From Komagataeibacter xylinus (GTDB taxonomy: Bacteria; Pseudomonadota; Alphaproteobacteria; Acetobacterales; Acetobacteraceae): DNA of 64,000 bases. The notes under the pieces are model-generated. The model worked only from the letters and a program-made list of their open reading frames with translations. It ran no database searches and had not been told where the DNA came from. The stretch is taken from NCBI RefSeq assembly GCF_031081985.1, contig NZ_JARWSK010000003.1, positions 62,001 through 126,000 on the forward strand, read 5' to 3'. The translations under genes were made by a program, and so were the position numbers. Shown here piece after piece: positions 9,704 to 17,743 of the stretch. Position 1 is the stretch's first letter, and every line of letters begins with the position of its first letter.

Positions 9704-10288
9704 TCAGCCCTGCAGGGTATTGACATCCACATGCGCCATGCCGGCGCGCGTTGCCGCCTGCATGCCCTCCGGGCTGTCCTCGAACACGAGGCAGGTGGCG
9801 GGCAGGCAGGCAATGCTGCGGGCAGCCAGCAGGAACATGTCCGGCGCGGGCTTGGGGTGATCCACGTCATCAATGGTGATGATGACATCGAACAGTTTCT
9901 CAAGCCCGAGATGACCCAGGCAGGCCGAGACAACCTGCCGCGAGCCGTTGGAGGCCACCGCCATGGGCAGGCGGCCATGATAGGCGCGGGCGATATCGGT
10001 CACGACCGTAATCTCGCGCAGCACATGCAACTGCCTGAGCATGCTGGTCCGCGCATTCGAGATGATGCCATCGCGGTCCACCACGCGGCCAAGGCGCTGC
10101 TCGACAATATCGAGCACCATGTGCTCCGACATGCCGCCATGGCCATGAAACCATTCCGGCGGCACGCCGTGGCCGATCGCATCCTCAAGGGCTGCGAGCC
10201 AGCCTTCACGGTACAGCGGCAGGCTGTCGACCAGCGTGCCGTCGCAATCAAAGATCAGGCCCTGCGTGCCTGCGCGCACAAGGCTCAT
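9704..10288 (-). CDS. HAD-IA hydrolase, beta-phosphoglucomutase/phosphatase-like
   Basis: Cytosolic haloacid-dehalogenase phosphatase of 194 residues. Motif I is FDCDGTLVDSLP (nucleophile Asp and general acid Asp), motif II AVASNGSR (Ser/Asn), motif III the Lys in HPKPAPDMF, motif IV VFEDSPEGMQA. The helical cap after motif I and the SPxGxxAA signature place it in the subfamily of sugar-phosphate phosphatases and beta-phosphoglucomutases. Last gene of a four-gene minus-strand operon; its ATG overlaps the preceding stop (ATGA). The neighbours make a nucleotide sugar, so a sugar-phosphate substrate is plausible, but this is inference. Confidence 0.88.
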   Translation of the reverse strand: MSLVRAGTQGLIFDCDGTLVDSLPLYREGWLAALEDAIGHGVPPEWFHGHGGMSEHMVLDIVEQRLGRVVDRDGIISNARTSMLRQLHVLREITVVTDIARAYHGRLPMAVASNGSRQVVSACLGHLGLEKLFDVIITIDDVDHPKPAPDMFLLAARSIACLPATCLVFEDSPEGMQAATRAGMAHVDVNTLQG

Positions 10289-10770
10289 GGAAAAGCCGAC
10301 CGGGCATAGTCATACTGGTTGACCAGGTCACGCAGCGCGTCGAAATCCTTGTCCTTGTAGTGATGGAAGCGGATCACGGCGCCGGGGCGCTCCTCCACGA
10401 ACACGGTGTTGTTCCAGTCGGCAGCGCTGATGCCGGTCCACAGCGTGATGCGGTAGGGCACGGCGGGACCACTGGGCTGCCTGCCATCGGGCGCCACCTG
10501 CATTTCCATCACCGCATCACCGCTTGAAGGCGGGGTCTGGCCCAGCGGGCCCCAGCCCTTGGTGTGGGCCTGCAGCCAGTCATTGAGCGTCTTGACCTGT
10601 GCTGCCGTGAGCGTGCGCTCGCGCCGCATGGGGCCGACGGCAATGGTGCCCGACTGCATGGTGGGGAAGGTCAGCGGCCGGAAATTGGGCATGGCCATGT
10701 ACCACAACCCTGCTGCCGTGCCGATGGTGATGAACAGGAACCCGATCAGCAGGGCGGTTTCGCGTCTCAT
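10285..10770 (-). CDS. uncharacterised membrane-anchored 161-residue protein
   Basis: I do not recognise this family. One N-terminal membrane helix (residues about 5-26, LLIGFLFITIGTAAGLWYMA) is followed by a soluble domain of about 130 residues that would face the periplasm, containing LTAAQVKTLNDWLQAH, two Trp-containing stretches (LWTGISAADWNN) and VNQYDYARS at the C-terminus. No cysteines are visible in the domain. The gene sits between the aminotransferase (15-base gap) and the HAD gene (4-base overlap), so it is translated with them. A role in the surface-sugar locus follows only from position. Confidence 0.75.
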   Translation of the reverse strand: MRRETALLIGFLFITIGTAAGLWYMAMPNFRPLTFPTMQSGTIAVGPMRRERTLTAAQVKTLNDWLQAHTKGWGPLGQTPPSSGDAVMEMQVAPDGRQPSGPAVPYRITLWTGISAADWNNTVFVEERPGAVIRFHHYKDKDFDALRDLVNQYDYARSAFP

Positions 10771-10785
10771 TGGCGTATGGTCTCC

Positions 10786-11922
10786 TTATGCACACACAGC
10801 CGCGATGACCCGGGCCACGTCATTGTCCGACAGTTCCGGATGTAGCGGAAGCGCCATGATCCGGCGCGAAAGATCTTCGGCCACCGGCAGCGATGCGCCA
10901 TCATGGCAGGCCGCATAGGCGGGCTGGCGGTGCAGCGGCCGGGGGTAATAGATGGCCGAGGCCACGCCACGGGCCTTGAGCTTTTCCTGCATGGCGGCGC
11001 GATTGGCCTCGCCCTGGGTCAGCACGGAATAGATCGCCCATGAGGATTCGCTGTCCGCCACGCGGGCGGGGGGCACCAGATGGCCTACAATGCCTTTGTC
11101 ATAGGCGCTGGCAATGGCGCGCCTGCGGGCAAGCTCGGCATCGAAACGGTCCATCTTGGCCAGGATGATGGCCGCCTGCAGCGTATCGAGCCGCGCATTC
11201 ATGCCCGTGCGCAGCACCTCGTAGCGGGTCTTGCCCTCGCCGTGGGTGCGCAGCGAGCGGTAGAGTTCGGCGCGCTGCGGGTCATCGGTCAGGATCGCGC
11301 CCGCATCGCCATACGCGCCAAGCGGCTTGGAGGGGAAGAAGGACAGCGTGGTCGCCACCCCCTCGCGCCCCAGCCTGCAGCCCGACAGGCTTGCGCCATA
11401 GGCCTGCGCGCAGTCGGCCATGAGGAACAGGTCCTCCTCCGCCGCAATGGCGCGCAGCGCGGGCCACGGCGCGGGCTGGCCAAACAGGTCCACCCCGATC
11501 AGCGCGCGCGGGCGCAGGCGGCCGGCCCTGCGCACATCGGCAATGCGCTGGCGCAGGTTTTCAGGGTCGATCTGGAAGGTATGGGGGTCCACATCCACAA
11601 AGACCGGGGTGGCACCAAGCACCAGCGGCACCTCCGCCGTGGCGGTGTAGGTGAAGGCGGGCAGGAACACGGCATCGCCTTCACCGATTCCCTCGGCCAT
11701 CAGCACCACCTGGATGGCGTCCGTGCCCGATGACACGCCCACGCATTCCCCTGCCCCCACGTAGCCTGCCAGCCGGGATTCGAGTTCGGCCACTTCGGGG
11801 CCCATGACGAAGCGGCAGTGCCGCATCACCGCATCGACACGCTCGCGCAGTGCATCGGCAATGGCGGCCTGCTGTCTGGGCAGGTCAAGAAAACCTATGG
11901 GCGCCTGCGCCGGAGCGTTCAT
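10786..11922 (-). CDS. DegT/DnrJ/EryC1/StrS-family PLP sugar aminotransferase
   Basis: Transfers an amino group, usually from glutamate, to a keto sugar bound to a nucleotide. The 378-residue product has the family start IGFLDLPRQ, the phosphate-anchoring SSGTDAIQ, the Asp that binds the pyridine nitrogen in MADCAQAYGA, and the catalytic Lys in SFFPSKPLGAYGD, then NARLDTLQAAIILAKM. It resembles WbpE/WlbE and PglE-type enzymes. Its ATG overlaps the stop of the 4,6-dehydratase gene by 4 bases, so it probably aminates the 4-keto product of that enzyme or a related 3-keto sugar; the exact position is not determined by sequence. Confidence 0.92.
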   Translation of the reverse strand: MNAPAQAPIGFLDLPRQQAAIADALRERVDAVMRHCRFVMGPEVAELESRLAGYVGAGECVGVSSGTDAIQVVLMAEGIGEGDAVFLPAFTYTATAEVPLVLGATPVFVDVDPHTFQIDPENLRQRIADVRRAGRLRPRALIGVDLFGQPAPWPALRAIAAEEDLFLMADCAQAYGASLSGCRLGREGVATTLSFFPSKPLGAYGDAGAILTDDPQRAELYRSLRTHGEGKTRYEVLRTGMNARLDTLQAAIILAKMDRFDAELARRRAIASAYDKGIVGHLVPPARVADSESSWAIYSVLTQGEANRAAMQEKLKARGVASAIYYPRPLHRQPAYAACHDGASLPVAEDLSRRIMALPLHPELSDNDVARVIAAVCA

Positions 11923-13886
11923 GATGCATTCCTTTCCACATCGGCCTGCCCCGCCGGAACCTGTGTAACCATGCCGTGCGGGTTATGGACAAATTCGGGT
12001 ACGAGCTGGCCTGCCAGTTCCAGCGCCCGCGCGCTGTCACCCTGACGACATGCCACTGTCAGTGCATCCATGATATTGACGACCTGCGCAAGGTCCACCG
12101 TACGCGGCGTTGCCATCCGCAAACCGGGACAGCCGGTGGGTTGCAGGATTTCCTGGCTGTGAAACAGGTCTTCGGCCAGCTTTTCGCCCGGTCGCAACCC
12201 GGTAAAGCGGATCTGCACGTCACGCTCCGGCCGCAGCCCCGCCAGCACGATCATCTGCCGCGCCAGATCAAGGATGCGCACCGGCGTGCCCATGTCGAGC
12301 ACGAACACCCCGCCCCGGCGCAGCAGGGCGGCGGCAAGCCTGTCCTCCTGCGCGCCGGTGCCACAGGCGCTGGCCTGCAGCACCAGCCCCACGGCCTCGG
12401 ACACGGTCATGAAATAGCGCCGCATGCGCGGGTCGGTCACCGTAAGCGGGCCACCACGCTCAAGCTGGTGCTGGAACAGCGGAATGACCGAGCCGGTCGA
12501 ACCCATCACGTTGCCAAAGCGCACGGTCACGCAGCGCATGGCATCAGGGCCACCCCCGCGCCGGGCGCGGGCATCAAGGGCCTGGCAGTACATCTCCGCA
12601 ATGCGCTTTGACACGCCCATGACACTGGCGGGATTGACCGCCTTGTCGGTCGAGACGAGCACCATGGCCCGCACGCCGTAGCGGCTGGCCGCATCGGCCA
12701 CGATGCGGGTGCCGGTGACGTTGGTGAGCAGCCCCTCGCACGGGTTGGCCTCGACCATGGGCACCTGCTTGAGCGCCGCTGCGTGAAAGACCAGCTCGGG
12801 GCGATAGCAGGCAAAGACGCGCTCGATGCGCGCGGGGTCGCGTATGTCGGCCAGCACCAGATGGCGCTTGAGCGCGGGCATTGTCGCCTCAAGGTCGATA
12901 TCCACCTGCCAGAGTGGAAACTCGCCCATATCAAGCAAAACGAGTTCCGCAGGCGCGTGCCGGGCGATCTGGCGCACCAGTTCCGCCCCGATCGACCCAC
13001 CCGCCCCCGTAACCAGAACCCGCCGCCCGCGCAGCATGCTGGCAAGGCCCTGTTCATCGGGGGGCATGGGCTGGCGGGGCAGCAGGTCGGCCAGCCTTAC
13101 GGGGTGCAGGGGCGCGCGTGCGGTGCCTGTCAGGCCGGACAGGTCGGGCATGCAGCGCACCGGGGTGCCGCTTTCATGCGCCATGCGCAGGACAGCGGAA
13201 AGCCGCTCGCCCCGGCAGTGCGGATCGGCCACCACCACCATCCAGTCCTCATCCGCCCCCAGAGCCGCCAGAATGGCCCGCAGGTCGCTCACCTGCCCCA
13301 GCACCGGCAGGCCGCGCAGCCTGCGGCCGGGGCGGCGCTGGCGGCCTTCAAGCACCAGCCCCGCGACCCGGCGGCCCCTATGCGGCGCCAGTGCCAGAAA
13401 CCGGCTGGCGTCTTCCCCATCACCCAGCACGATCACGCGCTGGCGGCTCCCAAGCCCCCGCAGGTCCTGCCGCCAGTACTGATAGCCACCCCGCACGCCC
13501 GCCAGCAGCACGAACGCCGCCATGGCGTAAACCATGCTGAAGGCCGGGGCGGCCATGCCCAGCCCGATCGTGGCCAGCAGCACCAGCCCGCCCGCCAGCG
13601 CGCACGCCCCGCCCAGCCGCCAGAAATCGGACCGCCCCGCAAAGCGCCAGTGCTGCTGGAAGATACGGAACGGCCACCCCGCCACGCCAAGACCCGCCAT
13701 GCCGAGCACCTGCACCCCGGCATGCCACACGCCACCAGCCACTGGCGCCTGATACCCGCACGCCCAGCCCGCAAGGCTTGCCGCCAGCCCCCCCAGGACC
13801 GTATCAAGCATGCAGTTCAGCGCTATTGTCCGTGTCATGCGCAGGCACTCGGCCAGGGAGTGCGCGCTGGAGGATTGCGTTGCCAT
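11919..13886 (-). CDS. membrane nucleotide-sugar 4,6-dehydratase (WbpM/CapD/PglF-like)
   Basis: Converts a UDP-N-acetylhexosamine to its 4-keto-6-deoxy form, an early step to bacillosamine, QuiNAc or FucNAc for O-antigen or exopolysaccharide. Four N-terminal membrane helices (about residues 20-150) precede a first Rossmann-like CoA-binding domain (VIVLGDGEDASRF) and the catalytic SDR domain with VTGAGGSIGAELVRQ (NAD site). The active site reads STDKAVNPASVMGVSKR: Met replaces the usual SDR Tyr (MxxxK), as in WbpM and PglF. 655 residues is the usual length. First gene of the operon with the aminotransferase; divergent from the phosphosugar transferase gene. Confidence 0.93.
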   Translation of the reverse strand: MATQSSSAHSLAECLRMTRTIALNCMLDTVLGGLAASLAGWACGYQAPVAGGVWHAGVQVLGMAGLGVAGWPFRIFQQHWRFAGRSDFWRLGGACALAGGLVLLATIGLGMAAPAFSMVYAMAAFVLLAGVRGGYQYWRQDLRGLGSRQRVIVLGDGEDASRFLALAPHRGRRVAGLVLEGRQRRPGRRLRGLPVLGQVSDLRAILAALGADEDWMVVVADPHCRGERLSAVLRMAHESGTPVRCMPDLSGLTGTARAPLHPVRLADLLPRQPMPPDEQGLASMLRGRRVLVTGAGGSIGAELVRQIARHAPAELVLLDMGEFPLWQVDIDLEATMPALKRHLVLADIRDPARIERVFACYRPELVFHAAALKQVPMVEANPCEGLLTNVTGTRIVADAASRYGVRAMVLVSTDKAVNPASVMGVSKRIAEMYCQALDARARRGGGPDAMRCVTVRFGNVMGSTGSVIPLFQHQLERGGPLTVTDPRMRRYFMTVSEAVGLVLQASACGTGAQEDRLAAALLRRGGVFVLDMGTPVRILDLARQMIVLAGLRPERDVQIRFTGLRPGEKLAEDLFHSQEILQPTGCPGLRMATPRTVDLAQVVNIMDALTVACRQGDSARALELAGQLVPEFVHNPHGMVTQVPAGQADVERNAS

Positions 13887-13953
13887 TACCCCCTCCCTAT
13901 AGCCGAGCCAGCGGGGGGCAAGAAGGAGAGATCATGCCCCGGACCCCGCTTTC

Positions 13954-14994
13954 ATGACCCTTGTGCATGCCGATCATGGCGCGGCCATGCTTTTCGTGCT
14001 GCTGCTGGGCGCGGGCGCGGGCGTGGCCGCCCTGCTGTCGCGCCGGGTCATCGGGTTGCGCATACTGGACTATCCCACCGGGCGCAGCGCCCATGCCCGG
14101 CCCGTGCCCAAGGGCGGCGGGCTGGCCATTCTGGCCGTGTTCGTGACCGGCGTGCCACTGGCGCAGATGCTCTGGCACCATGCCCCCACCCTTGCCGACA
14201 AGACCCTGCTGGCCGCGACCGCCTGGCTGGGCCTGTTTTCATGGCGCGACGACATGCACCCCATGCCCGCCCTGTGGAAACTGGGCGCGCAGGTACTGGC
14301 GGCATTGCTGGTGGCCTGGGGCAGCCTGGGCGTGCTGCCGCATGATGGTGCGGCATGGAGCGCGCTGGCGGGGCGCAGCCTGTGGCTGGTCGTGCTGTGC
14401 AACGCCATCAACTTCATGGACGGGCTGGACGGGCTGGCCGCGGGCTGCACCCTGCTGGCCTGCCTGGCCACGGCCCTGTTGTGCCTGCATGCTGGCACAG
14501 GGGTCGATACATGGGGCACGGCGCTGGTCATGGCTGTTGCCATTGCCGGTTTCCTACCCTTCAATTTCCCCAAAGCGCGGCTGTTCATGGGCGATGTGGG
14601 CAGCCAGTGCTGCGGGCTGGTGCTGGGCGCGCTGGGGCTGCACATGGCCGACCTGCCGCAACTGGCGCATGGCCGGGCGCTCATGCCGCTCATGCTGTCG
14701 GGCCTGCTGGCCGATGTGGGAGTGACGCTCCTGCGCCGCGCCATGCTGCGCCGCCCGCTGCTGCAGGCGCACCGGGAGCATTTCTACCAGATGGCCCATC
14801 GCGGGGGCATGGAGCCTGTCACAATCACCATGCTGGCCTGGGCGGCAACGCTCTGCGGCGCAGTGGCAGCAGGCGCACTGGCAGGCGGCGTGGTCGGCCT
14901 GCCTGCCGCAACTGGCGGACCACTGGCGTTGCAACTGCTCTGGGCCGCTGTGGTAATCTGGCGCGTGCGGCATGCGCCGGGCGTGCGGTGGTAG
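13954..14994 (+). CDS. MraY/WecA/WbpL-family undecaprenyl-phosphate sugar-phosphate transferase
   Basis: Integral membrane enzyme that moves a sugar-1-phosphate from UDP-sugar to undecaprenyl phosphate, starting glycan assembly. The 346-residue product has about ten membrane segments and the family motifs in order: PVPKGGGLAIL, the Asp pair in SWRDDMHPMPALWK, NAINFMDGLDGLA, the nucleophile-region NFPKARLFMGDVGS, and the cytosolic AHREHFYQM (His-x-x-x-His). It is closer to WecA/WbpL than to MraY. Two early starts are possible (ATG at 13954 or 13987); the first is 67 bases from the divergent dehydratase gene. In Pseudomonas wbpL and wbpM are neighbours too, which supports a joint role. Confidence 0.9.
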   Translation: MTLVHADHGAAMLFVLLLGAGAGVAALLSRRVIGLRILDYPTGRSAHARPVPKGGGLAILAVFVTGVPLAQMLWHHAPTLADKTLLAATAWLGLFSWRDDMHPMPALWKLGAQVLAALLVAWGSLGVLPHDGAAWSALAGRSLWLVVLCNAINFMDGLDGLAAGCTLLACLATALLCLHAGTGVDTWGTALVMAVAIAGFLPFNFPKARLFMGDVGSQCCGLVLGALGLHMADLPQLAHGRALMPLMLSGLLADVGVTLLRRAMLRRPLLQAHREHFYQMAHRGGMEPVTITMLAWAATLCGAVAAGALAGGVVGLPAATGGPLALQLLWAAVVIWRVRHAPGVRW

Positions 14995-15057
14995 AAACGA
15001 AACAGGGGGAATGGCCCTGCGACCATTCCCCCTGCCGATCGTGACAGATAACGAAGC

Positions 15058-15516
15058 TTACTTGCCGGTAAGGGTAATCTTCATGCCCTGGGCGGCTGCG
15101 GCAAGGCGGCCGCCGGAACTGGAGGTATCGAGCCGGATGCGCACGCCTGCGGGGTTGTTGAGCAGGACCGCGCCAATGCCTGTGCCTGCTGTCACGTCAC
15201 CGTTGACGGCGGCATAGCTGCCCTCGAAATCCTTGACCGAATGCAGGTTATAGACCGTGCCGGTGCCCTTGATGTTGGCATAGCCCACAGCCGCGAGCGA
15301 CCCGCCCTCGATCTTGAAACGGTAGGTATGGTGCCCATAGACCAGCTTGCCCGTACCCCATGTATGCCCCACGCCGATATCGAGCGACTTGAACTTCATG
15401 GTGACGGTGCCCGATGGCGTGCCAAGCGAGGACTCCTCGGCCATGGCCGCGCATGGCAGGCTGGCAAGGGGGGCGATCGCAATGGCGAGGGCAAGCAGAC
15501 GTCGAGAGATATGCAT
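15058..15516 (-). CDS. small exported protein of unknown function
   Basis: 152 residues with a clear Sec signal peptide (MHISRRLLALAIAIAPLASLPCAAMA, cleavage after AMA near residue 25). The mature part is Gly/Thr/Val-rich and predicted mostly beta: VTMKFKSLDIGVGHTWGTGKLVY, then YRFKIEGGSLAAVGYANIKG, VYNLHSVKDFEGSYAAVNGD and GIGAVLLNN. I recall a similar pattern (a YPFKI-type strand, VYNL-K-DFxGxY) in small secreted proteins of other proteobacteria, without known function. The ATG at 15516 follows a GGAAGG-like site. It is 50 bases downstream of the MarR gene, same strand, so possibly cotranscribed. Confidence 0.75.
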   Translation of the reverse strand: MHISRRLLALAIAIAPLASLPCAAMAEESSLGTPSGTVTMKFKSLDIGVGHTWGTGKLVYGHHTYRFKIEGGSLAAVGYANIKGTGTVYNLHSVKDFEGSYAAVNGDVTAGTGIGAVLLNNPAGVRIRLDTSSSGGRLAAAAQGMKITLTGK

Positions 15517-15566
15517 GGAATGGAAACCTTCCGTCGCGGAATGCACGAAGAGAACCTGCTTCTAAC

Positions 15567-15998
15567 TCAGCTTGCGCGGCGAAGTTCCTCGGTGCGACGC
15601 GCGCGCGGCGCCTTGCGCACGGGGGCGGCAACCTTTTCCTGCGCTGCGGCGGATGTTTCGTTCACGATCGTGCGCAGGTCGCGCAGGAAGCCGTTGCCCT
15701 GCGGGGTGTGCGTGATCAGCACCGAGCGGCGGTCCATCGGGTCGGCCGTGCGGCGGGCGAGGCGCAGGTCCTCGAGCCGGTCGAGCGCGCGGGTGATCGC
15801 GGGCTTGGACACGTTCAGCTCGGCGGCGAGGCCACGCACGGTGTGGGCGCTGTCGCTGAGGTAGCAGGTCAGGAACACGGCAAGCTGGCGCGCTGAAAGG
15901 TCAGGCCCGTCGCGGCGAACCATTGCAACAACGGTATCGCGCAGGGACTGCGTCATCTGGTCCGCATTCGCCTGATTAGCCTGTGATGACTTGGCCAT
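15567..15998 (-). CDS. MarR-family transcriptional regulator
   Basis: Winged-helix DNA-binding protein of 142 residues. Seen: LRDTVVAMVRRDGPDLSARQLAVFLTCYLSD (dimerisation helices), then the helix-turn-helix VRGLAAELNVSKPAITRALDRLEDLRLARR and the wing DPMDRRSVLITHTPQG. A positively charged, Ala-rich tail (KAPRARRTEELRR) follows. The start at 15998 is supported by AGAGGA upstream; the frame is open to 16067. Ligand and targets are unknown. It could control itself and the exported protein downstream. Confidence 0.9.
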   Translation of the reverse strand: MAKSSQANQANADQMTQSLRDTVVAMVRRDGPDLSARQLAVFLTCYLSDSAHTVRGLAAELNVSKPAITRALDRLEDLRLARRTADPMDRRSVLITHTPQGNGFLRDLRTIVNETSAAAQEKVAAPVRKAPRARRTEELRRAS

Positions 15999-16147
15999 CG
16001 GTTGGAATCCTCTGTCATGATCTCGTGCCGGCCAACGGGCCTGTGGGCCATGGAATCGGACCGGCACGGAATGGTGTCTATCTGGTGGTGCCTATATAAT
16101 TGGCATTTACGGCATATATAAGTCGCACCTGGCAAATTAGTTCGATT

Positions 16148-17602
16148 TCATAATTGTTTCTTTAACGGCGCGTTCGTTTCGTCAAGATTAAATATTTTTA
16201 ATATTCCTACATAAGCCGCTCTTAAACCAAGACTTTCTCCACCTTCAGGACGGCCGGGGCGGTCGGAATCGTTCCATCCATAGGTATCGATATGAACCCA
16301 GCGCACATCAGTTTTGACAAAATTCTCTAGGAAAAGCGCCGCCGTAATCGCCCCTGCCATCGGTTTGGATGAAATATTGTTCAGGTCTGCCACCGGACTG
16401 CGCAGCCATTTGCGGTAGCCCGGCCACAGTGGCAGGCGCCATAGCGGGTCGCCGCAGGCCCATCCCGCCCCCTCCAGCGCCAGGGCGGCTTCATCGCTGT
16501 TGCTGAACAGCGCGGGCATGTCTGGGCCGAGCGCCACGCGGGCGGCGCCGGTCAGGGTTGCGGCATCAACCAGCAGGGCGGGATCGTGCTCGCATGCGGC
16601 ATGCAGCAGGTCGCACAGCACCAGCCTGCCCTCGGCATCGGTATTGCCCACCTCCACCGTCAGCCCCGCCCTCGTGCGCACCACGTCGGACGGGCGCATG
16701 GCGCGGCCCGACACGCTGTTCTCAACACAGCCCAGCCACAGTTCCAGCCGCACCGGCAGGTTGCACAGCACCACCAGCCGCGCCAGCGCCAGCATGATGG
16801 CAGCGCCCCCCATGTCCTTTTTCATCCGCAGCATGGAGGAAGGCGGCTTGAGGTCGTAGCCGCCGGTATCAAAACACACGCCCTTGCCCACCAGCGACAC
16901 AAGCGGCGCATCCTCGGGCGCGGTGCTGCCGCTCCAGCGCGCCACCACCACGCAGGGCGCGCGCTCCGAGCCCATGCCCACATGGAACACGGTGGGGAAA
17001 TCCTGCTCCAGCCGCGCGCCGCGAATGACCGACACATCGGCGCCGAGCGGCTCAAGCGCCGCCTGCGCCGCCCGCGCCAGGTCATCGGGGCCCATCAGGT
17101 TGGGCGGCGTGTTGATGAGCGAGCGCGCAAGGTTGATGCACTGCGCCACCGGGCCTGCCGCCAGACCCGCCGCGTCAACCACGAGCCGCGCCCGTGGCGG
17201 TTTCGGGGCACTGTCGCGCCCGAAAGCGGGCATGCGATACGCACCAAGGCAGAAGCCAAGCGCCATGTCGGAGGCGGCAACATCCTGCGGTGCGCTGATG
17301 CGCCACAGCCCGCTTGGCAGCGAGTCGGCCAGGGCGCCGAACACGAACGGGTCGGCTCCATCCGCCGCTTCCGGCACGCCCAGCACGGCGGTGGTGATGT
17401 TGCCATCCGCATCGGGCAGGCCCTGCACCTGCCCGTAACGGGCAACGAAACCGGCCTGAAGCGCGAAACGCGCCGCCTTCTCGCCCACCAGCGCCTCAAG
17501 CCCGCCCAGGGCCGAAGGGCGGATGGCGTGCACCACGCCAACGGGTTCGTGGCCCACATCGTGCGCGGCGACCAGACAGTCAGGGTGTTGCGGCATGTTC
17601 AT
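16148..17602 (-). CDS. leucyl aminopeptidase family M17
   Basis: Cytosolic dinuclear-metal peptidase removing N-terminal residues from peptides. 484 residues. The M17 core is visible: LVGKGVCFDTGGYDLKP (metal Lys and Asp) and MKKDMGGAA near 238-265, GRAMRPSDV, and the signature NTDAEGRL near 318-325 with the metal Asp and Glu and the catalytic Arg. The N-terminal domain is short and divergent. The ATG at 17602 has GAGGAA upstream. The last 20 codons (ILKIFNLDETNAPLKKQL) and the following sequence are far richer in A/T than the rest of the gene. Divergent from the helicase gene. Confidence 0.92.
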   Translation of the reverse strand: MNMPQHPDCLVAAHDVGHEPVGVVHAIRPSALGGLEALVGEKAARFALQAGFVARYGQVQGLPDADGNITTAVLGVPEAADGADPFVFGALADSLPSGLWRISAPQDVAASDMALGFCLGAYRMPAFGRDSAPKPPRARLVVDAAGLAAGPVAQCINLARSLINTPPNLMGPDDLARAAQAALEPLGADVSVIRGARLEQDFPTVFHVGMGSERAPCVVVARWSGSTAPEDAPLVSLVGKGVCFDTGGYDLKPPSSMLRMKKDMGGAAIMLALARLVVLCNLPVRLELWLGCVENSVSGRAMRPSDVVRTRAGLTVEVGNTDAEGRLVLCDLLHAACEHDPALLVDAATLTGAARVALGPDMPALFSNSDEAALALEGAGWACGDPLWRLPLWPGYRKWLRSPVADLNNISSKPMAGAITAALFLENFVKTDVRWVHIDTYGWNDSDRPGRPEGGESLGLRAAYVGILKIFNLDETNAPLKKQL

Positions 17603-17743
17603 GGCGTTCCTCGGTTGCGTCAGCTTCTGTTGCCCGCAAGGGTGCGTCCGCCATCGCGCCAACGCAACACCCCCTGCCGCGATGGCGGGCGCACCCACGT
17701 GGTTTTGCTTGCATTTCCGTCCACTTGGCCGGAGCATACCGGC

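Noticed and set aside
12783..14345. 520-codon plus-strand open frame
   Set aside because: Runs opposite the dehydratase gene and then out of frame through the phosphosugar transferase gene; no recognisable domain.
16090..16135. Perfect operator palindrome in the MarR promoter region
   Set aside because: TGGCATTTACGGCA is only partly symmetric; too weak to call a site.
16586..17743. 386-residue N-terminal extension of the Suv3-like helicase
   Set aside because: Entirely opposite the aminopeptidase gene and low in complexity; a ribosome site precedes the ATG at 17744.
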